Shown: positions 33,000 through 45,655 of the stretch, one piece after another | Layout: each line of letters opens with the position of its first letter | Position numbering within the stretch: the stretch's first letter is position 1 | Assembly: GCF_047511655.1 (NCBI RefSeq) | Contig: NC_133402.1 | Span: forward strand, 58,780,951-58,844,950 | Direction: 5' to 3' | DNA from: Castor canadensis | Lineage: Eukaryota > Chordata > Mammalia > Rodentia > Castoridae | Length of the DNA: 64,000 bases | The notes under the pieces: generated by a model | What the model was told of the DNA's origin: nothing | Databases searched by the model: none | Seen by the model: only the letters and a program-made list of their open reading frames with translations | Program-made: the position numbers and the translations under genes

Positions 33000-33233
33000 C
33001 AGCCCCACAAGTGCCTCTTGGAGCCGCTTCTCTAACAAATGAAAAAATAATGCCCTTGAACCCGGAGTGAAACTGAACTATCTAAGGAAAACACTGAGAG
33101 CAAACACTGCGCGTTGAGGGAAAAAATCTGATTAGAAGAGTCCCCGGTCGGCGCCCACTGGGTGCACAGGTTGGACAGCAGCAGGGCAGCACCCTCTCCC
33201 TGGCCTTGGCCTCAGCACACACGGGCCATGGCC
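33000..33233 (+). promoter_or_regulatory. CLDN18: Putative promoter/5' UTR of the lung-type CLDN18 transcript
   Basis: This GC-richer unique stretch lies upstream of the lung-type exon. A CAAGTG motif at 33008-33013 fits an NKX2 homeodomain site. CpGs cluster at about 33109-33150. Niimi and colleagues described lung claudin-18 as a target of NKX2-1 (T/EBP), so an NKX2-type site here is expected, but assigning this particular motif is inference. No obvious TATA box is visible. The transcript 5' end is unknown. Confidence 0.45.
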
Positions 33234-33453
33234 ATGTCCACCACCACGTGCCAAGTGGTGGGTTTCCTCCTGTCCCTCCTGGGTCTGGCAGGCTGCATTG
33301 CCGCCACGGGGATGGACATGTGGAGTACCCAGGATCTGTACGACAACCCTGTCACCTCCGTGTTCCAGTACGAAGGGCTCTGGAGGAGCTGCGTGAGGCA
33401 GAGCTCAGGGTTCACCGAGTGTCGGCCGTACTTCACCATCCTGGGCCTTCCAG
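33234..33453 (+). CDS. CLDN18: CLDN18 first coding exon, lung-type isoform (A1 / 18.1)
   Basis: This alternative first exon has the same coding length (220 nt) and the same phase as the stomach-type exon. It begins MSTTTCQVVGFLL and ends at ILGLP before the donor GTAGGC at 33454. Transmembrane segment 1 covers about residues 7-27. Loop-1 signature residues are W30, G48-L49-W50, C53 and C63. It differs from the stomach type mainly in TM1 and early loop 1 (for example M29 for Q, D37 for N, Q45 and E47 for N and Q), matching the lung isoform found at alveolar tight junctions. A second in-frame ATG lies six bases upstream at 33228 in a stronger Kozak context (GCC before, G after), which would add Met-Ala. 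I chose 33234 because the known family start aligns there. Confidence 0.95.
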
Positions 33454-33599
33454 GTAGGCACAGTGACCAGGGGGCAGGACAGAAAAGCAACAAAGGGGTT
33501 GTTTGTCCCTGCTGCCTCCTGCCTCAGGTAGAGTCCTGGCAGCTCTGGCTCAGAGTGAGGTGTGAATAAAAGAAGTTGGCTCTGGGTCAAAGACGGCCA

Positions 33600-36580
33600 T
33601 AGTCACACAGGAGAAAATGAGAGAATTCATCTGCAGATCAAAGGAACTTCTAATGAGGAGGCAGACCAGGAAAGATAGACTAGGATTAAGAATGTCTGGT
33701 GATGGCTAATATAAGCTATGTTTCCCCACGAGAAAATAAGTGACTGGCCTCCGTGTGTGGGTGACTTGCTTCTGCCCCCACACACATGGGAGTAGAGAAG
33801 GAAGATGGTATTTTGTGATAGTGCAAAAGGTTTATTGAGAGCTAATTTAATTTTATGTTCAATTCAATTCAATTTTTCTTTGAAAAGTTGGAGTCTCTGT
33901 AAGTGCCAAAAAAATTACCATTAAATTAAAATTTCCTTTTTCTGTATTTGTGTTGAGGAGATCTGGTATACCATCCTAAAAATCAATGTATGTCAGAATA
34001 TAAAATTATAATTACAATAGTGTTAGAATCTAAATATGTGACATCATTTTACCTTTGAAGATGAAATGAGTTAAACCTTGCTTTGAATACAGATAATTAT
34101 TTCAAATGTGTATCATGGCAACTTTGCATTCTGAATATTATGGGAGCTCTATTTATATTTTTTTTTAAAAAGCAAACCAGAAAATAATAGGGACAGCTAA
34201 TTAGTGGGTCCAAGGAATGATAAAGATGTGAGTGTAGTTTTGATTCTTGAAAATAAACACCTTGCAAACAGGTAGCTGGAAATAAATTAGAAAGAAATTG
34301 TGAAGAGGCTGTGGAGCCCTTGAAATTGAATCGTGAAAATCAGTTCAACTAATTCAACTTCATTTACACAAAGAAAAAGAAGGTGGTGTCAGAGGACAAG
34401 CATTGAGTTATTTATTCCGTTTTTGGAAACCACTCATGGCAGAGACAGCAGAACCAACCTGCCTAGGGAATGAAGGGAAGCAGACCCTGGCCAGAGGAAA
34501 GAAAGTCAGGCTGATGAGGTTTCTGCTGTAGTGCGGGGAGAGGTCAGAGGGAGGAACTGTGAGCCAGGATCACTGAATTGGTAGCTACACCCAATTTTAA
34601 CTATTAGACAAAGAACTATGTTGACCTCATATTCGAAGTTTATTAAGACATGATGTCCTGTCATGTGCAGTACCTTCTTCATGGGGCCACCACACTTGCT
34701 CTCTGTATCACAGTTTCCAGACACGGATCTTCCAAATATCCCCACTGTGCACCCTACCTTATCTCGCCTGTTCCACTGAGGGAGTCTAATTCCATGAGCC
34801 CCCTTGGAATCTCTTCTCTGCCCCTCAATGCTTCTACTCTGCAGTACAAGATCCTGTCCCCGTCTCCTGACCAAGGCCAACTCCCCACCCAGGCTCAGGA
34901 GGCCCCAGGCTATCCTGTCTGGGATTGTCCCCTGTTGGTTAGCCCCTCTCCCCCTTGCTTCCTTCATCTCTCCTGCTTACCTGTGCTTCTGGAAAATCTT
35001 CTCTTGATTCTGGTCATTGTGAAGTTCTGTCTCCTTCCTGGTCACTGATAACCAAAATAAAAGACTGCAGTTTCCACCACTTCTCACTCATTGCCTTTCT
35101 CAACCCTCATCTCCATAGTGTTTGCTACTTTGACCTTGGCAGAGGATCGGGGAGTCTTACAGTCATGAGTTCCCAGTGTTCAGTTCTCATCTCCCTCTCA
35201 TTTCAAAACCCAAGCACCTTTCATGATTCTCCATTCCCAGCTTAGTTAGGGGGCAGACATGACAGTCTGACACAGGAGGCTTCTTGAATCCCTCACTTTC
35301 CTTACTGGCCTCTCTTCCTAGGCCTCTTCTCCCATCCCATGCTTATTCCTGTCCTTCCTTGTCCTCTAGGTTTGGTCCTGCACATTATGCATAAATTTCA
35401 AAGCAAAGGCGATGTGTGTGGCAATGCTTTTACATGGGTATTTGAAATACCAGAAAGAAAATAGTTATTCAGTGGGAAGTGAAGGGGAATAAATCAGAAT
35501 GGTCTCACCAAAGGATTCTGCTTGAGTCTGAGCCTAAGATTATCAGTGTGGTTATTCATACATTTGTGTCATTCAGCTTCTGTGTTGAAGGCCCCATTAG
35601 CTAGATGAGAATTCTTACCCCAGTTCTCAGCATAGGGCCTGGTAGAAAGAGTATTCAACAAATGGCTGACAAAGTAGGTTGAGAATTACTTATTTTAAAC
35701 ATTTATGAAAGCCATGAATACTTTCCCCCAAGAAATAACAGTAAATAAATAGCCTTTGTGATATAGTTTTTGGCTATCATGGCTTCACGTATAGAAAAGT
35801 ACCAGATCCTCCTCCTGCCTGAAACAGATTCATTATTCATCCAGTCATGCATCCAACAAACATCTTTCAAATCCCTACTGTGTTACAAGAACTGGAGTTT
35901 CAGGGGCGCTATTAGTCAGCATAGTTCATGTCAGTCACAGCAACAACAAAGCTAAACATCTCAGAGGCTTAACACAACCAAAGGTTACTTCCTGCTCACC
36001 AGAAGTCCACTGTGGGAAGAGCAGCTTCCTTGTAGCTCCATGATTCAAAGAAGCTGAGGCAAGAGTGGCTAACCACTCTTAACCACCTCAGCCTGCAAGT
36101 GACATGTGTCACATGCACTGACAGCACATTGACCAGAAGAACTTGCTGTGAGGCCCTGGGACCTGGAAGATGTTGGTGCTTATGGCTATTTGGTGAGTAC
36201 CGACCATCTCTTCCATAGGGACCCTTTGAATAGTAACTTCCTGGGCTGCAACCAATCCACCATGCTGATTTGAATTCTATGGGGCTACAATTCCTTGAAC
36301 GCCAAAAGGTAAAAAGCAATGAGAGTACAACAGATAACATGCCAAAGACTTACATTCATGTTTCAAGCAAATATTATTGGATTCCTCTGTGAGAAAAATA
36401 ATGTCTGGCACAGATAATATTCAGTGTGTGGTTGCAGAAGCCAGACATTTTCATGGGAGTGGCCTGGAATCAGGTAGGGTTTGATGTGAGTTTCTACATC
36501 ATAAAAATTCTCTGGCATTTAATATGAGATGAATGTAAATATGATCATGGGCAAAAGCTCAATTTTTCCAAAATGTAAAG
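33600..36580. other. CLDN18: CLDN18 intron 1, mainly unique sequence
   Basis: I see no exon in this stretch. The part at about 35895-36260 resembles an eroded LTR. A longer open frame at 34650-35048 has no recognisable domain. Confidence 0.5.
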
Positions 36581-36584
36581 AGAA

Positions 36585-36872
36585 AGGGGGGAGGGAGAAG
36601 GGAGGAAGGAAGGAAAGAAGGAAGGAACAAAGGAAGGAAGGGAGGGAAAGGAAAGGAGTAAGGAAAGAAAGAAGGAAGGAAGGGAGGGAGGAAGGAGGGA
36701 AAGAATGAAGTAACAAAGGAAGGAAGGGAAAGAAGGAAGAAAGGAAAGGAAAGGAGGAAGGAAAGAAAGAAAGAAGGAAGGAAGGAAGGAAAAGAAGGAA
36801 GAAAAGAAAGAAGGAAGGGAGGGAGGAAGGAAGGGATGAAAGAAGGAAGGAAGGAAGGAGAGAAAGACCTAG
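36585..36872 (+). repeat. Imperfect GGAA/GAAA purine tract in CLDN18 intron 1
   Basis: About 290 bases are almost entirely purine on the + strand, built of GGAA, GGGA and GAAA units with scattered interruptions. Confidence 0.95.
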
Positions 36873-39000
36873 TTACTTTTTCCTGTCAGGCCAGAGTTCA
36901 TAGAGAAGAAATCCATTTGCCACCCAAAGAACCCTGAGGTGTCTCAAACCTACAACAGGAGAGGACCTGGGCTCTCTTGGAAGAGTTTCAGGGCACAATG
37001 AGCCAGGAAGAAGGACTTCCTCAAGTCACATCTTGAAGACTGCAGACATGAGTGTGGTCCTACAGCAATGTGTTCAGCTTCATGGGAGCAGTCAAACTTT
37101 CTACCAGTGGGTTTGTGGCTGGAGAACTCTCAGGTGCCTGTCTTTCATCTCCCACAACACCCAATGTAGCCCACAACAGGTGACAGGATTGGGGCAGGGG
37201 GAGGTGGGTGCTGCTTTGCGTGCTATCTCTCACTGGCTAGGCTGAGCCAGTGTGGATGGGGTAAAGGAAGACAGTTCCCAGCCGCCACTGAAAGTCAGAG
37301 AAATCATTTCTTGGGACTGAGTTTGAAGAAAAGGAAGTGTTTAAATCACTGTGGCTTTGGAGAGCCATGTGGATTTAGGAACAGGCAGGCTTCAGGCAAC
37401 AGGACTGGCTACACTATAAACTGGAATTATTGATGTGCACACTTGTTTAATGACTTAGATTTGATTGACTGAAGAGATGAGCAGGCAGATTGCCAGGATG
37501 AAAAGACTTAAAAGAAACTCAAAAGCTGAAGGCAACAATGTAAGGAGATGGGGTGAACCAGAGAGGAAGCTGGACGGGCCTTGTGGACACTTGGGGCTCC
37601 TGAGAGAGCTGGAAGAGTAATGTTAACCAACCAGGACCCAATACCTAGAGAAGCTATGACATCAGAAACAGCTGCATACAGTGTTTCTTGAGCATGACAA
37701 GGAGCCTGGGGAAGGGGACGGAAGCAGAGGAGTTGGATGCAATGCCTGGAGACAGAAGTGGAAGACTCTAGAGAGGTGGTGTGATTTCATTTTGTTCGTT
37801 TTGACCTGGAATGCAAGGAAGCAGTAGATTAGTAAGCCTTGTGTTTATAGAAAGGCATGAGGCAGGCACCTGTCACATTTTTAGTTCATAATCGTAATAA
37901 TCACTCCAATTTACTAAATTCTTCCGAAATGCGAGCTCTTTTCTTAAAAAATCTCACTTAACTTTTCATTCATCTGACAAAAATTTACTGTGCCTAATTG
38001 GAACTTACAGGAGAATGCAATTTGACCCAACAAGCAGTGTTGCATAGCTTGCAGATAGATTAAGGAGGAAAGTGGCAGTGGTAGTGAGACTGCTTAGCTG
38101 TGTACGATAACTCTGTATACTTGATAGCTTAAGATCTTCTGTCATTGTGTGCACAGTCAGTGCGACATGCAGTCCTCAGAGGACAGTGCCCAGAAGTAAA
38201 GAGAGCTGCCATTTGTCAGACTGTACATAACCTCTCCAGTTTAATCTCTACAACAATACAGGAAAAGTGTAATGGCTTATTTTTACAAGATAGAAACAGA
38301 GAATCAGAGAGGAAGGAAAGGTCACATGCCCAAGGTCCCTTGGACAGAAGATGGCCATGTGAACATGAAGCTGAAAGACTTCCTTCCAAGACTGTGCCCC
38401 TTTTGGCTGTCCAGGCCTGGGTTCTGCTTCCAGCTGGTAATAGACTGCCTTTAGAACCGAAGAGATGGGTTTGGGTTTGAGCACAATAGGTATAGAGGCT
38501 GCATCACCCCATGAGCCCTTTTTATCAGCAATATTAACTGTGCACAACTAGGAGTAGTAAGTTTAAAGACATGGACATCATTGCCATTTGTCCTCCCTGT
38601 AAACATTGGAAGAGAATAGCAAAGGTAAGCAATAAGCAGAGTAGCCTTCAAACAATGCAAACCTGCAAACTCATGTCCTTGTCCATGACAACATTAGAGT
38701 CAAATAATGGGGTTTTTAATGTGTCTGCAAATGTTTGGGCCACTTTTGGTGCAATGGCAGGCCCTGTAGTAAGAGACAGATGAATTGGAGTCAAGGGCCC
38801 AGTTACATCCCTTGATCTCACTCTACCCATCTAAAGTGCCTCACAGTCAGGCACTTGTGTGGCAGAGCTCAGTGACCATCCACAAGATCTAACTCTTAGC
38901 ATCATTGAATTGTCACTGCTGTGTCCACACCACCCAAACATATCCTAAGGCATTTGATAATTCAGCGTCTTTTTTTTCCCTCCAAAATCAAGCAACTTTT
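36873..39000. other. CLDN18: CLDN18 intron 1, mainly unique sequence with a MIR remnant
   Basis: A MIR-like stretch lies around 38230-38345 (GATAGAAACAGAGAATCAGAGAGG ... GTCACATGCCCAAGGTCCC). No other feature is recognised. Confidence 0.45.
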
Positions 39001-40470
39001 CTTTTCGTAATCGACATATGTTAAATTGTACATCATAAGGGGTTTCATCAGGAAACCCCTTACGTGCCCATAATGAACATGGATCATATTTACCCCTCTA
39101 TCACTCTTTCTTATCCCTACTTCTCCGTCCACCCTTTTCCCTTCCTCTTCCACCTCCCTAGTAGTTCCCCTTTCACTTTCATGACCTTGGAGGTTTATTT
39201 TATTTTAGTCTGGTTTGGTTTGGTTTCCCCTATACTCCACAAATGAGAGGAGACACGTGACAGATGTCTTCATCACGTGATTTCATTTAATAGGATTTCT
39301 CCAATTCCATCCATTTTCTAGAAAACAACATAATTTAATTCTTCTTAACTTTTGAGCAAAACTCGTGTGTGTGTGTGTGTCACATCTTCCTTATCCAGCC
39401 ATCCATTGATAGGTACGTGGGCTGATTCTATAATTTGGTTAATGTGACTAGTGCCACAATAAACATGGACACTACAGGTATCTCTTTAGTAAGCTGGCTT
39501 TGATTTGGGGAATTACGTATCCAGAAGTGGTATGGCTGGCTCACATAATAGTTCTGTTTTTAATGTTTGAGCAATCTCCATTCTGACTTCCATAATAGTT
39601 GGACTAATTTACACTCCCACTAGCAGTGAATAAGCGTTCCTCTTTCCTCTGCATCCTCATTTGTTGTTGTTTTGCATTTGTTGTTTTTACCTTCTTGATG
39701 GTAGCCATTCTGACTGGGGTGAGGTGGAAATCTCAATGTAATTTTGATTTGCATTTCCCTAAGGCTAAGTATATTAAATACTTTTCATATATTTATTAGC
39801 CATTTGAAAAGTTTCTGTCCAATTTATTTGCCCATTTATCTATAGTATTATTTATTCTTTTGGTGTTTGATTTATTTGAGTTCTTTATATATTCTGGATA
39901 TTGATCTCTTATTGGATGAAAACTGAAAAAAAGATTTTCTCTCTTTCTGTAGGCTGTCTCTTCACTGTGTTGATTGTTTCTTTTGCTGTGCAGAAGTTTT
40001 TTAATTTGATACAATCCCCATTTGTCAATTTTTGTTCTTACTTCCTGAGCTGTTGGAACCCTATTCAGAAAGTGTTTGCCTGGGCTTAGATCTTCAAGTG
40101 TTTCCCCTATGTTTTCCTCTAGTATTTTCGAAGTTTGGGTCTTACATTAAGGTTTTGATCCATCTTGAGTTGACTTTTATACAGAGTGAGATAGGGGTCT
40201 AGAGTCAGTCTCCTACATGTGGCTATCTAGTTTTCCAGTTTCTGTTATAGAGGCTTCTTTTTTTTCCAGTGTGTTTTTGATGTCTTTGTGGAGAATCAGA
40301 TGGCTATGGCTGTGTGGGTTGATCAGATTGTAGCTACATGGGCTTATTTTCTAATCTTCTATTCTGTTGATCTTTGTTGTCTGTGTTTGTTACTGTAGTG
40401 CTGTAGTACAATCTAAAGTCAGGTGTTGTGTTGCCTCCAGCATTGCTCTTTTTGCTCAGGGTTGCACAAA
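39001..40470 (-). mobile_element. LINE-1, - orientation, 3' UTR through late ORF2
   Basis: The segment begins with a reversed 3' UTR. It continues through hallmark reversed L1 sequence: CCATTCTGACTGGGGTGAGGTGG, GATTTGCATTTCCCTAA, TTCTTTTGCTGTGCAGAAG and GTCAATTTTTGTTCTTACTTCC. All frames are disrupted. It lies antisense within CLDN18 intron 1. Confidence 0.88.
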
Positions 40471-40479
40471 CATTTTTTA

Positions 40480-41395
40480 TGACTTCAAATATCCAAAGTG
40501 CACATCATTATGAATCTTACTCTCTTCCTTTCCCACCTCCATTGCACATGTGTTCTAACCCTTCAATATTCCTCAGCCCCTTTATAGACACTAAGATTCT
40601 TGGATTTTTTTTCCATATGACTACCAGCACTTCCCACTTCCTACCTAATGTGTACGAAACAATAGCCAGGGAATTCTAGACTTCTCCATTGACCAGCCAA
40701 TCATATTTACACATATGAGAATGAGGGTTTTTAACCAAGCTACATTTAATCCAGAGAACAATTCTAGAAAATCTAAAGCAAAAAATCTACAGGGACTGAT
40801 AGGGGATGAGATCGCTCTGAAGTATCTTTCCTAAAAGAGTTGCCTTACTTATTTCTTCTTGCCATTGACTGATTGTGGTGGCTCATAGTCTTATGAAAAC
40901 AGCTTGCATATCCCCAACTTCTGACAGAAGAAACTGGTCCTAGGCATTGAAGTGATTATAAGTTAGCTATAAAGTTGAAACTAGATCTGGCAGAGCTATT
41001 TTCCCCCTCTTCAAAAAAAGAAAAATATTTTAACACAGCATGACTTTTTTAATATGAGGACAAACATCCAAACATTCACAGATCATTGTACCTGTGAAGG
41101 AGACATCACTGGGAGCTGAGGATATGTGCACAAAATACAAGAGGACCTGTAACTTAATGAATTTATTAGCCTAATTAATTAGATGAGGCTGTTTGCCTTG
41201 ATTTCTCAAGAGGCAGCTAAGTCCTAGGAATCAGAGTACCTGCTGCATTTGTGGGTCATTGTTTTGATTGTCAAGGCTGGCCACCACAAAAAGTACCATG
41301 CCCAAGGATGGCCTGGTCAGGGGTACGGCATCATTTCTTGGTGGGGAGACATATCACCAGTTATATAGTTGTATCTCACCTTAAAAGATGAGAAA
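40480..41395. other. CLDN18: CLDN18 intron 1 sequence with no recognised feature
   Basis: I see nothing that can be named with confidence. Confidence 0.4.
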
Positions 41396-41397
41396 AT

Positions 41398-41752
41398 ACT
41401 ATAACAAAAATACCTTAGACTAGATAATTGATAAACAACAGAAATGTGTTTCTCTCAGCTCTGGAGGCTGGGAAGCCCAAGACCAAGATGCTAGCAGATT
41501 CAGTGTCCACTGAGGGCTGGCTCTCTTCAAAGATGGCACCTTTAGCTGTGTTCTTGCACGGTAGAAGGAACAGAAGAGCAAAAAATAAAGAAGAGGTTCC
41601 CTTGAGCCCTTTTATAAGACCACTAATGCCACTCACAAAGGCTGAGTCCTCATGACCAAATCATCTCCTAAAGACCTCATCCTTTAGTCCTGTTGCACTG
41701 GGGATTGAATTTGAACACATGCGTTTTGGAGGGACACTTTCCAACCACAGCA
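41398..41752 (+). mobile_element. ERVL/MLT2-like LTR
   Basis: CTCTGGAGGCTGGGAAGCCCAAGACCAAGATGCTAGCAGATTCAGTGTC, CTTTTATAAGACCACTAATGCC and TTTTGGAGGGACACTTTCCAACCACAGCAG follow the layout of an old ERVL-type LTR. A sister copy is at 51470-51850. The family name is tentative. Confidence 0.6.
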
Positions 41753-43165
41753 GAAGTGAGAGGAAGGGCAGTGAGGATGGAAACCCACTTCTGCTGCATT
41801 GCCATCCGCTGACTCCCCTGCTCACTGCTGGCCAGATCCTGTGTCTGGTTTTTTTCCTCTCTTTTCCTCTTCCTTGGTACCACCAGGTCCATCCTTCTTC
41901 CTCCTCTTCTCAACCCTCCACCCCTCTCAGTCATCACAAGCCCACATGCATGACTGTTTCAATCCCCATCTTATTTTTATCACCATGTGAGAGGATCCAG
42001 GTTTGTGTACAGTCAGTCCAAGCCAAAGCCATGTGGAGTTGGTAAGAAAAGGATCTTTCAGGGAAGGGGAAATGATTTGTTATGAAGCCCGGCTTAACTT
42101 TATGTTGGCATCAAGTGGTAACCCATGCTGATCACGTCTCTGTGCGAGTGATATCTTTATTCTAATCCAAAGTTGAGGAAACTGCCTCAGTGAGGTGAAT
42201 TGACTTGGACCTACCAACACTCACCCAGCATAACATTGTCCTGTAGGATTGCAGGGGTCTCCATGTTGGTTCTCTGGAAGTGTGGAGATCCAGGTTCTTC
42301 CTCAGTGTTGTCAGCCCCAGGAGATCTTTCCTCTCAACTTCCCATCCCCTTCAAAATCCTTCCACAGAACCTGTTCCCACACTATTCCTCAAAATCTTAT
42401 GTTTTTGGACCACTGAATGAAAATCTCTAGGGTTGAGGCCAAAACATCACCTTTTCCTTAAAGGTTTCCTCAGCAGATGCTCAGGTGCAGCCAGAGTTGA
42501 GAACCACACCTGAGTGTACTTCACCTGTCACTCCACAGCTATTCTAGGGAAGGGAGATATTTTGCAACAGGGAGGGAACAGTGAGTTCCAATTTTTCTGT
42601 TTGCCTTTTTCAGCCCTGAATCCTGCCCGCCCTTCAGGTCTGATAAGGCCTTATTATTCATCAGGAAGAATGCCATGGTCACACCTTGGGTGCAGGGAGC
42701 CAGGCTTAGAGCCTGGTGACTCATTTGTCATCGGGTGATAAGCCTATGACTCTTGATCAGAATAGCAAATGACATACAGACTGACAAAAAGAGAAACCTG
42801 CCTAGTTGCAGGCAGTTTTTCTGTTTACCTGTCTATGGAGATGAATTTATATACCAGATGATAGAATCTTCTAGCTGGAAGGGAAGTTCTCATCCCTAGG
42901 GTCACTGGTAGGCATGAGGGGTCTCTAGCTATGAGTAGTAGGGTACATTTCCTCCCACTTCCTGGCACCTGCCCCCATCACAGCTCCTATTTCCAGTAAA
43001 ACCCCTTAAGGAGCTTCCAAAACAGGGAAGACCATGCCCATCCATCCAAACCCAGGCTTCTGGCTCTGGTCTCACAAAGTACAAAATAATGCTGTGTCTT
43101 TTCTAACCACAGACTACAAAGAGGGATAGGAGTAAGGTAGAAAGAGGTTCTAAAAAATAAAAAAG

Positions 43166-43379
43166 AGCTGGGTGCCAATGACTTATGCCTGTAATCCTAG
43201 CTACTCAGGAGGCAGAGATCAGGAGGATCGTGGTTCAAAGCCGTCTGGACAAATAGTTCATGAGACCCTATCTCAAAAAACTCACCACAAAAAGCGGGGA
43301 GCTGGTGGAGTGGCTCAAGGTGTAAGCCCTGAGTTCAAACTCCAGTACTGTAAATAATTAATTAATTAATTAATTTCAT
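43166..43379 (+). repeat. Composite B1-like + ID-like SINE with AATT tail
   Basis: TGCCTGTAATCCTAGCTACTCAGGAGGCAGAGATCAGGAGGATCG, then GGAGTGGCTCAAGGTGTAAGCCCTGAGTTCAAACTCC, then AATT repeated about six times. The ID part lacks the usual 'TGCCTAGCAAGC' section. Confidence 0.9.
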
Positions 43380-43426
43380 TAAATAAAAAGGAACTCAGGG
43401 CTCTGGTAGACCCCTGATTCAAAGCA

Positions 43427-43729
43427 GGATCCAGGAGCTCACATCTGTAACCCCAGCTACTCAGAAGGTAGAGGTTGGGAAGATGGAGGTTTGAGGTCAG
43501 CCCAGCCAAAAAGTTATGAGACCCCCATCTCAACCAACAAGCCAGGTGTGGTGGTACATGCCTGTCATCACAGCTACAAGGGAGGTACAGGTAGAAGAAT
43601 TGCAGTGTGAAGCCAGCTGTGGGCAAAAAGTGAAACCCTAGCTGAAAGAACGTAACTAAAAACAGAAGACCAGCTGGTGAGCTCAAGTGGTAGCGTTCAA
43701 TCCTCAGCTCTGCCAAATGGGAAAAAAAA
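43427..43729 (+). repeat. Composite SINE (B1-like + B1-like + ID-like)
   Basis: A GAGCTCACATCTGTAACCCC unit is followed by a second starting CCAGGTGTGGTGGTACATGCC and an eroded ID-like end (GAGCTCAAGTGGTAGCGTTCAATCC). Confidence 0.85.
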
Positions 43730-43959
43730 CAAACAGGTTCTGGGATACCTCATAAATCTAGAGGTCAAGAAGGATAGTGCTGTACAAACCTGACCAGCAG
43801 AGAGAGGCTTTAGCATCTGAGAGCCTGAGACACAGTGGTTGGGGCTCCAGTCCCTGAGGGCGCCTGAGGCACCAGCAGCAGGTCCTCTTTACCTTGGGTA
43901 AAACCACAGCGCTTTCACCTTCCTCCCCCGTCATCTCCCTCTCACTTCCCATCCAACAA

Positions 43960-45480
43960 TGTCAGGAAAGGCCATGGTCCTCAGTCACAGTCACAGCATA
44001 GATGCAATGCTTTCAGGTACAAATATTAAACCACTCAGTCAACGGAGTGAGCGACCTAATCATTACTGAGAGTGGAGATAAGTGTAATTGTCATAGAAAA
44101 AGGAAGGCATATCCTTTATCCTAGCTGGTTAATTATTTTTGGCTGGTTGCTTGCTTGCTTGCTTTTGGCTATTTTATTTTAATCGGACGCTTTGCCAAGT
44201 GCTTCTCAAAAGGAGAAATTATTGTGTTCTGTGGATAGCTTCAGACTTAAAAGATCAGAATTACAGCAATTTTTAAAACCCCTAACAGGTTCCTGGGTAG
44301 ATTTGAAGTTTGTAAAAGGCCCGTGCAAATGAGATAGGGAGAATGTCTCTAAGTTCCTTGTTTTTCTCAAGTGTTCAGTTTTCTGATAATAACATTCAAA
44401 AACAGAATAGCCCTGAATTTATTTCCGGAGGGAAGGGACTGTCCTACCATGTCCTTTGCCTCACTGTCCTTAACCACGGGGCAGGTATGTAGCTTGACTG
44501 TCTTAAAAAGAGCTAGGCACAACACCATGAACTATTGTCACATGTGGTTCTTTTGGGTCTACTCACCCAAGGTACTCTCAAAGTGAGAAAAAAATTGAGG
44601 CTCAAGACTCCTGCTAAAAATATAATTTTCTCAGGTCATAGAAGGCTTGAAGGCAGAAATTACTTCTCATTAAACTTTATGCCTTCCTACAGTATCTGGC
44701 AAAAGGTATTGCCAGGGATTTGAGCTTTAAAATGCATGAGAAGTGAATAAATGAATTCATGGGTGCGTCCGTCAGTATGTTAGTTTGCATCTGTGAGAGC
44801 ACACTGTAGTCACGTACTGGCTTGAATGCACAGACACTTAAGGGAATGCACAGGAGTGCGATGTGCTTGTTTTTCTTAAGGAGGAAATGAGCAAGGGGCT
44901 TGTTCCCAACATTCTGCTGGACCAGCAAAGCCATGAGGCAAGGCTGTGGAGGACATAGGTGACACTCTAGAGCCCTCCTATTTTAGGAGTCGATAGTAGA
45001 GTCACTCCAAATCTCATGATTTGGAGTCACCGGTGCTCTAGCATCAGAAGTCAACCACAACTCCAAGATGCCAATGTTGACACTTCTTCCAGTCCATGGC
45101 CCACGGCCCTTCATGAAGATGTGAGCTCATATACGAGGATAAGAGAAGAAAGATCTATTTACATTAGAAGTCCCTTTTGGACGCAGATTATCCAGGTTTA
45201 AAATGAGGAAACTGAGACAGACAAATTCCAAGGGCCTTCCTCCAACTCCAACCATCCTACTTTTCTCTTTCTATAGACAGCCATGTGCATGTTCTTCATG
45301 AGTCAGAAAATTGTTACATATTTAGCGTTTCCCACAATTCCACGTCTTTCCACAATGACAAGTTTAGTTTATGACTTACTACTTCTCAGTGCTGGTTAGC
45401 CATGATTGGTGTGTTTCACTAACCCAGAGCCTAGACAGTTGTGTTGAGGTGGCCTAATTTATTCATTGTGTCCTTCCCCT
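43960..45480. other. CLDN18: CLDN18 intron 1 immediately upstream of exon 2
   Basis: I see no repeat or exon. The acceptor region of exon 2 closes the stretch. Confidence 0.45.
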
Positions 45481-45490
45481 TGTCCCACAG

Positions 45491-45655
45491 CCATGCTGCA
45501 GGCAGTGCGAGCCCTAATGATTGTGGGTATTGTACTGGGTGTCTTCGGCATCCTGGTGTCCATCTTCGCCCTAAAGTGCATTCGAATTGGCAGCATGGAG
45601 GACTCTGCCAAGGCCAAGATGACCTTGACCTCTGGGATCCTGTTCATCATCTCAG
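45491..45655 (+). CDS. CLDN18: CLDN18 exon 2 (shared)
   Basis: The exon completes codon 74 (Ala) and encodes residues 75-128 plus the first base of codon 129. It carries the end of extracellular loop 1, transmembrane segment 2 (about residues 80-101) and the cytoplasmic loop (KCIRIGSMEDSAKAKMTL). It then runs into transmembrane segment 3. The acceptor follows a pyrimidine-rich tract ending CACAG at 45490; the donor is GTAAAC at 45656. Both first exons end in phase 1 and join here in frame. Residue 116 is Lys where I recall Asn in human, in a cytosolic position. Confidence 0.96.

Noticed and set aside
34506-35048. Open frames of 153 (minus) and 132 (plus) codons overlapping in CLDN18 intron 1
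   Set aside because: They overlap on opposite strands, show no recognisable domain, and the composition is simply GC-richer intron.
43366-43716. 116-codon minus-strand open frame
   Set aside because: It is the antisense translation of a composite SINE.
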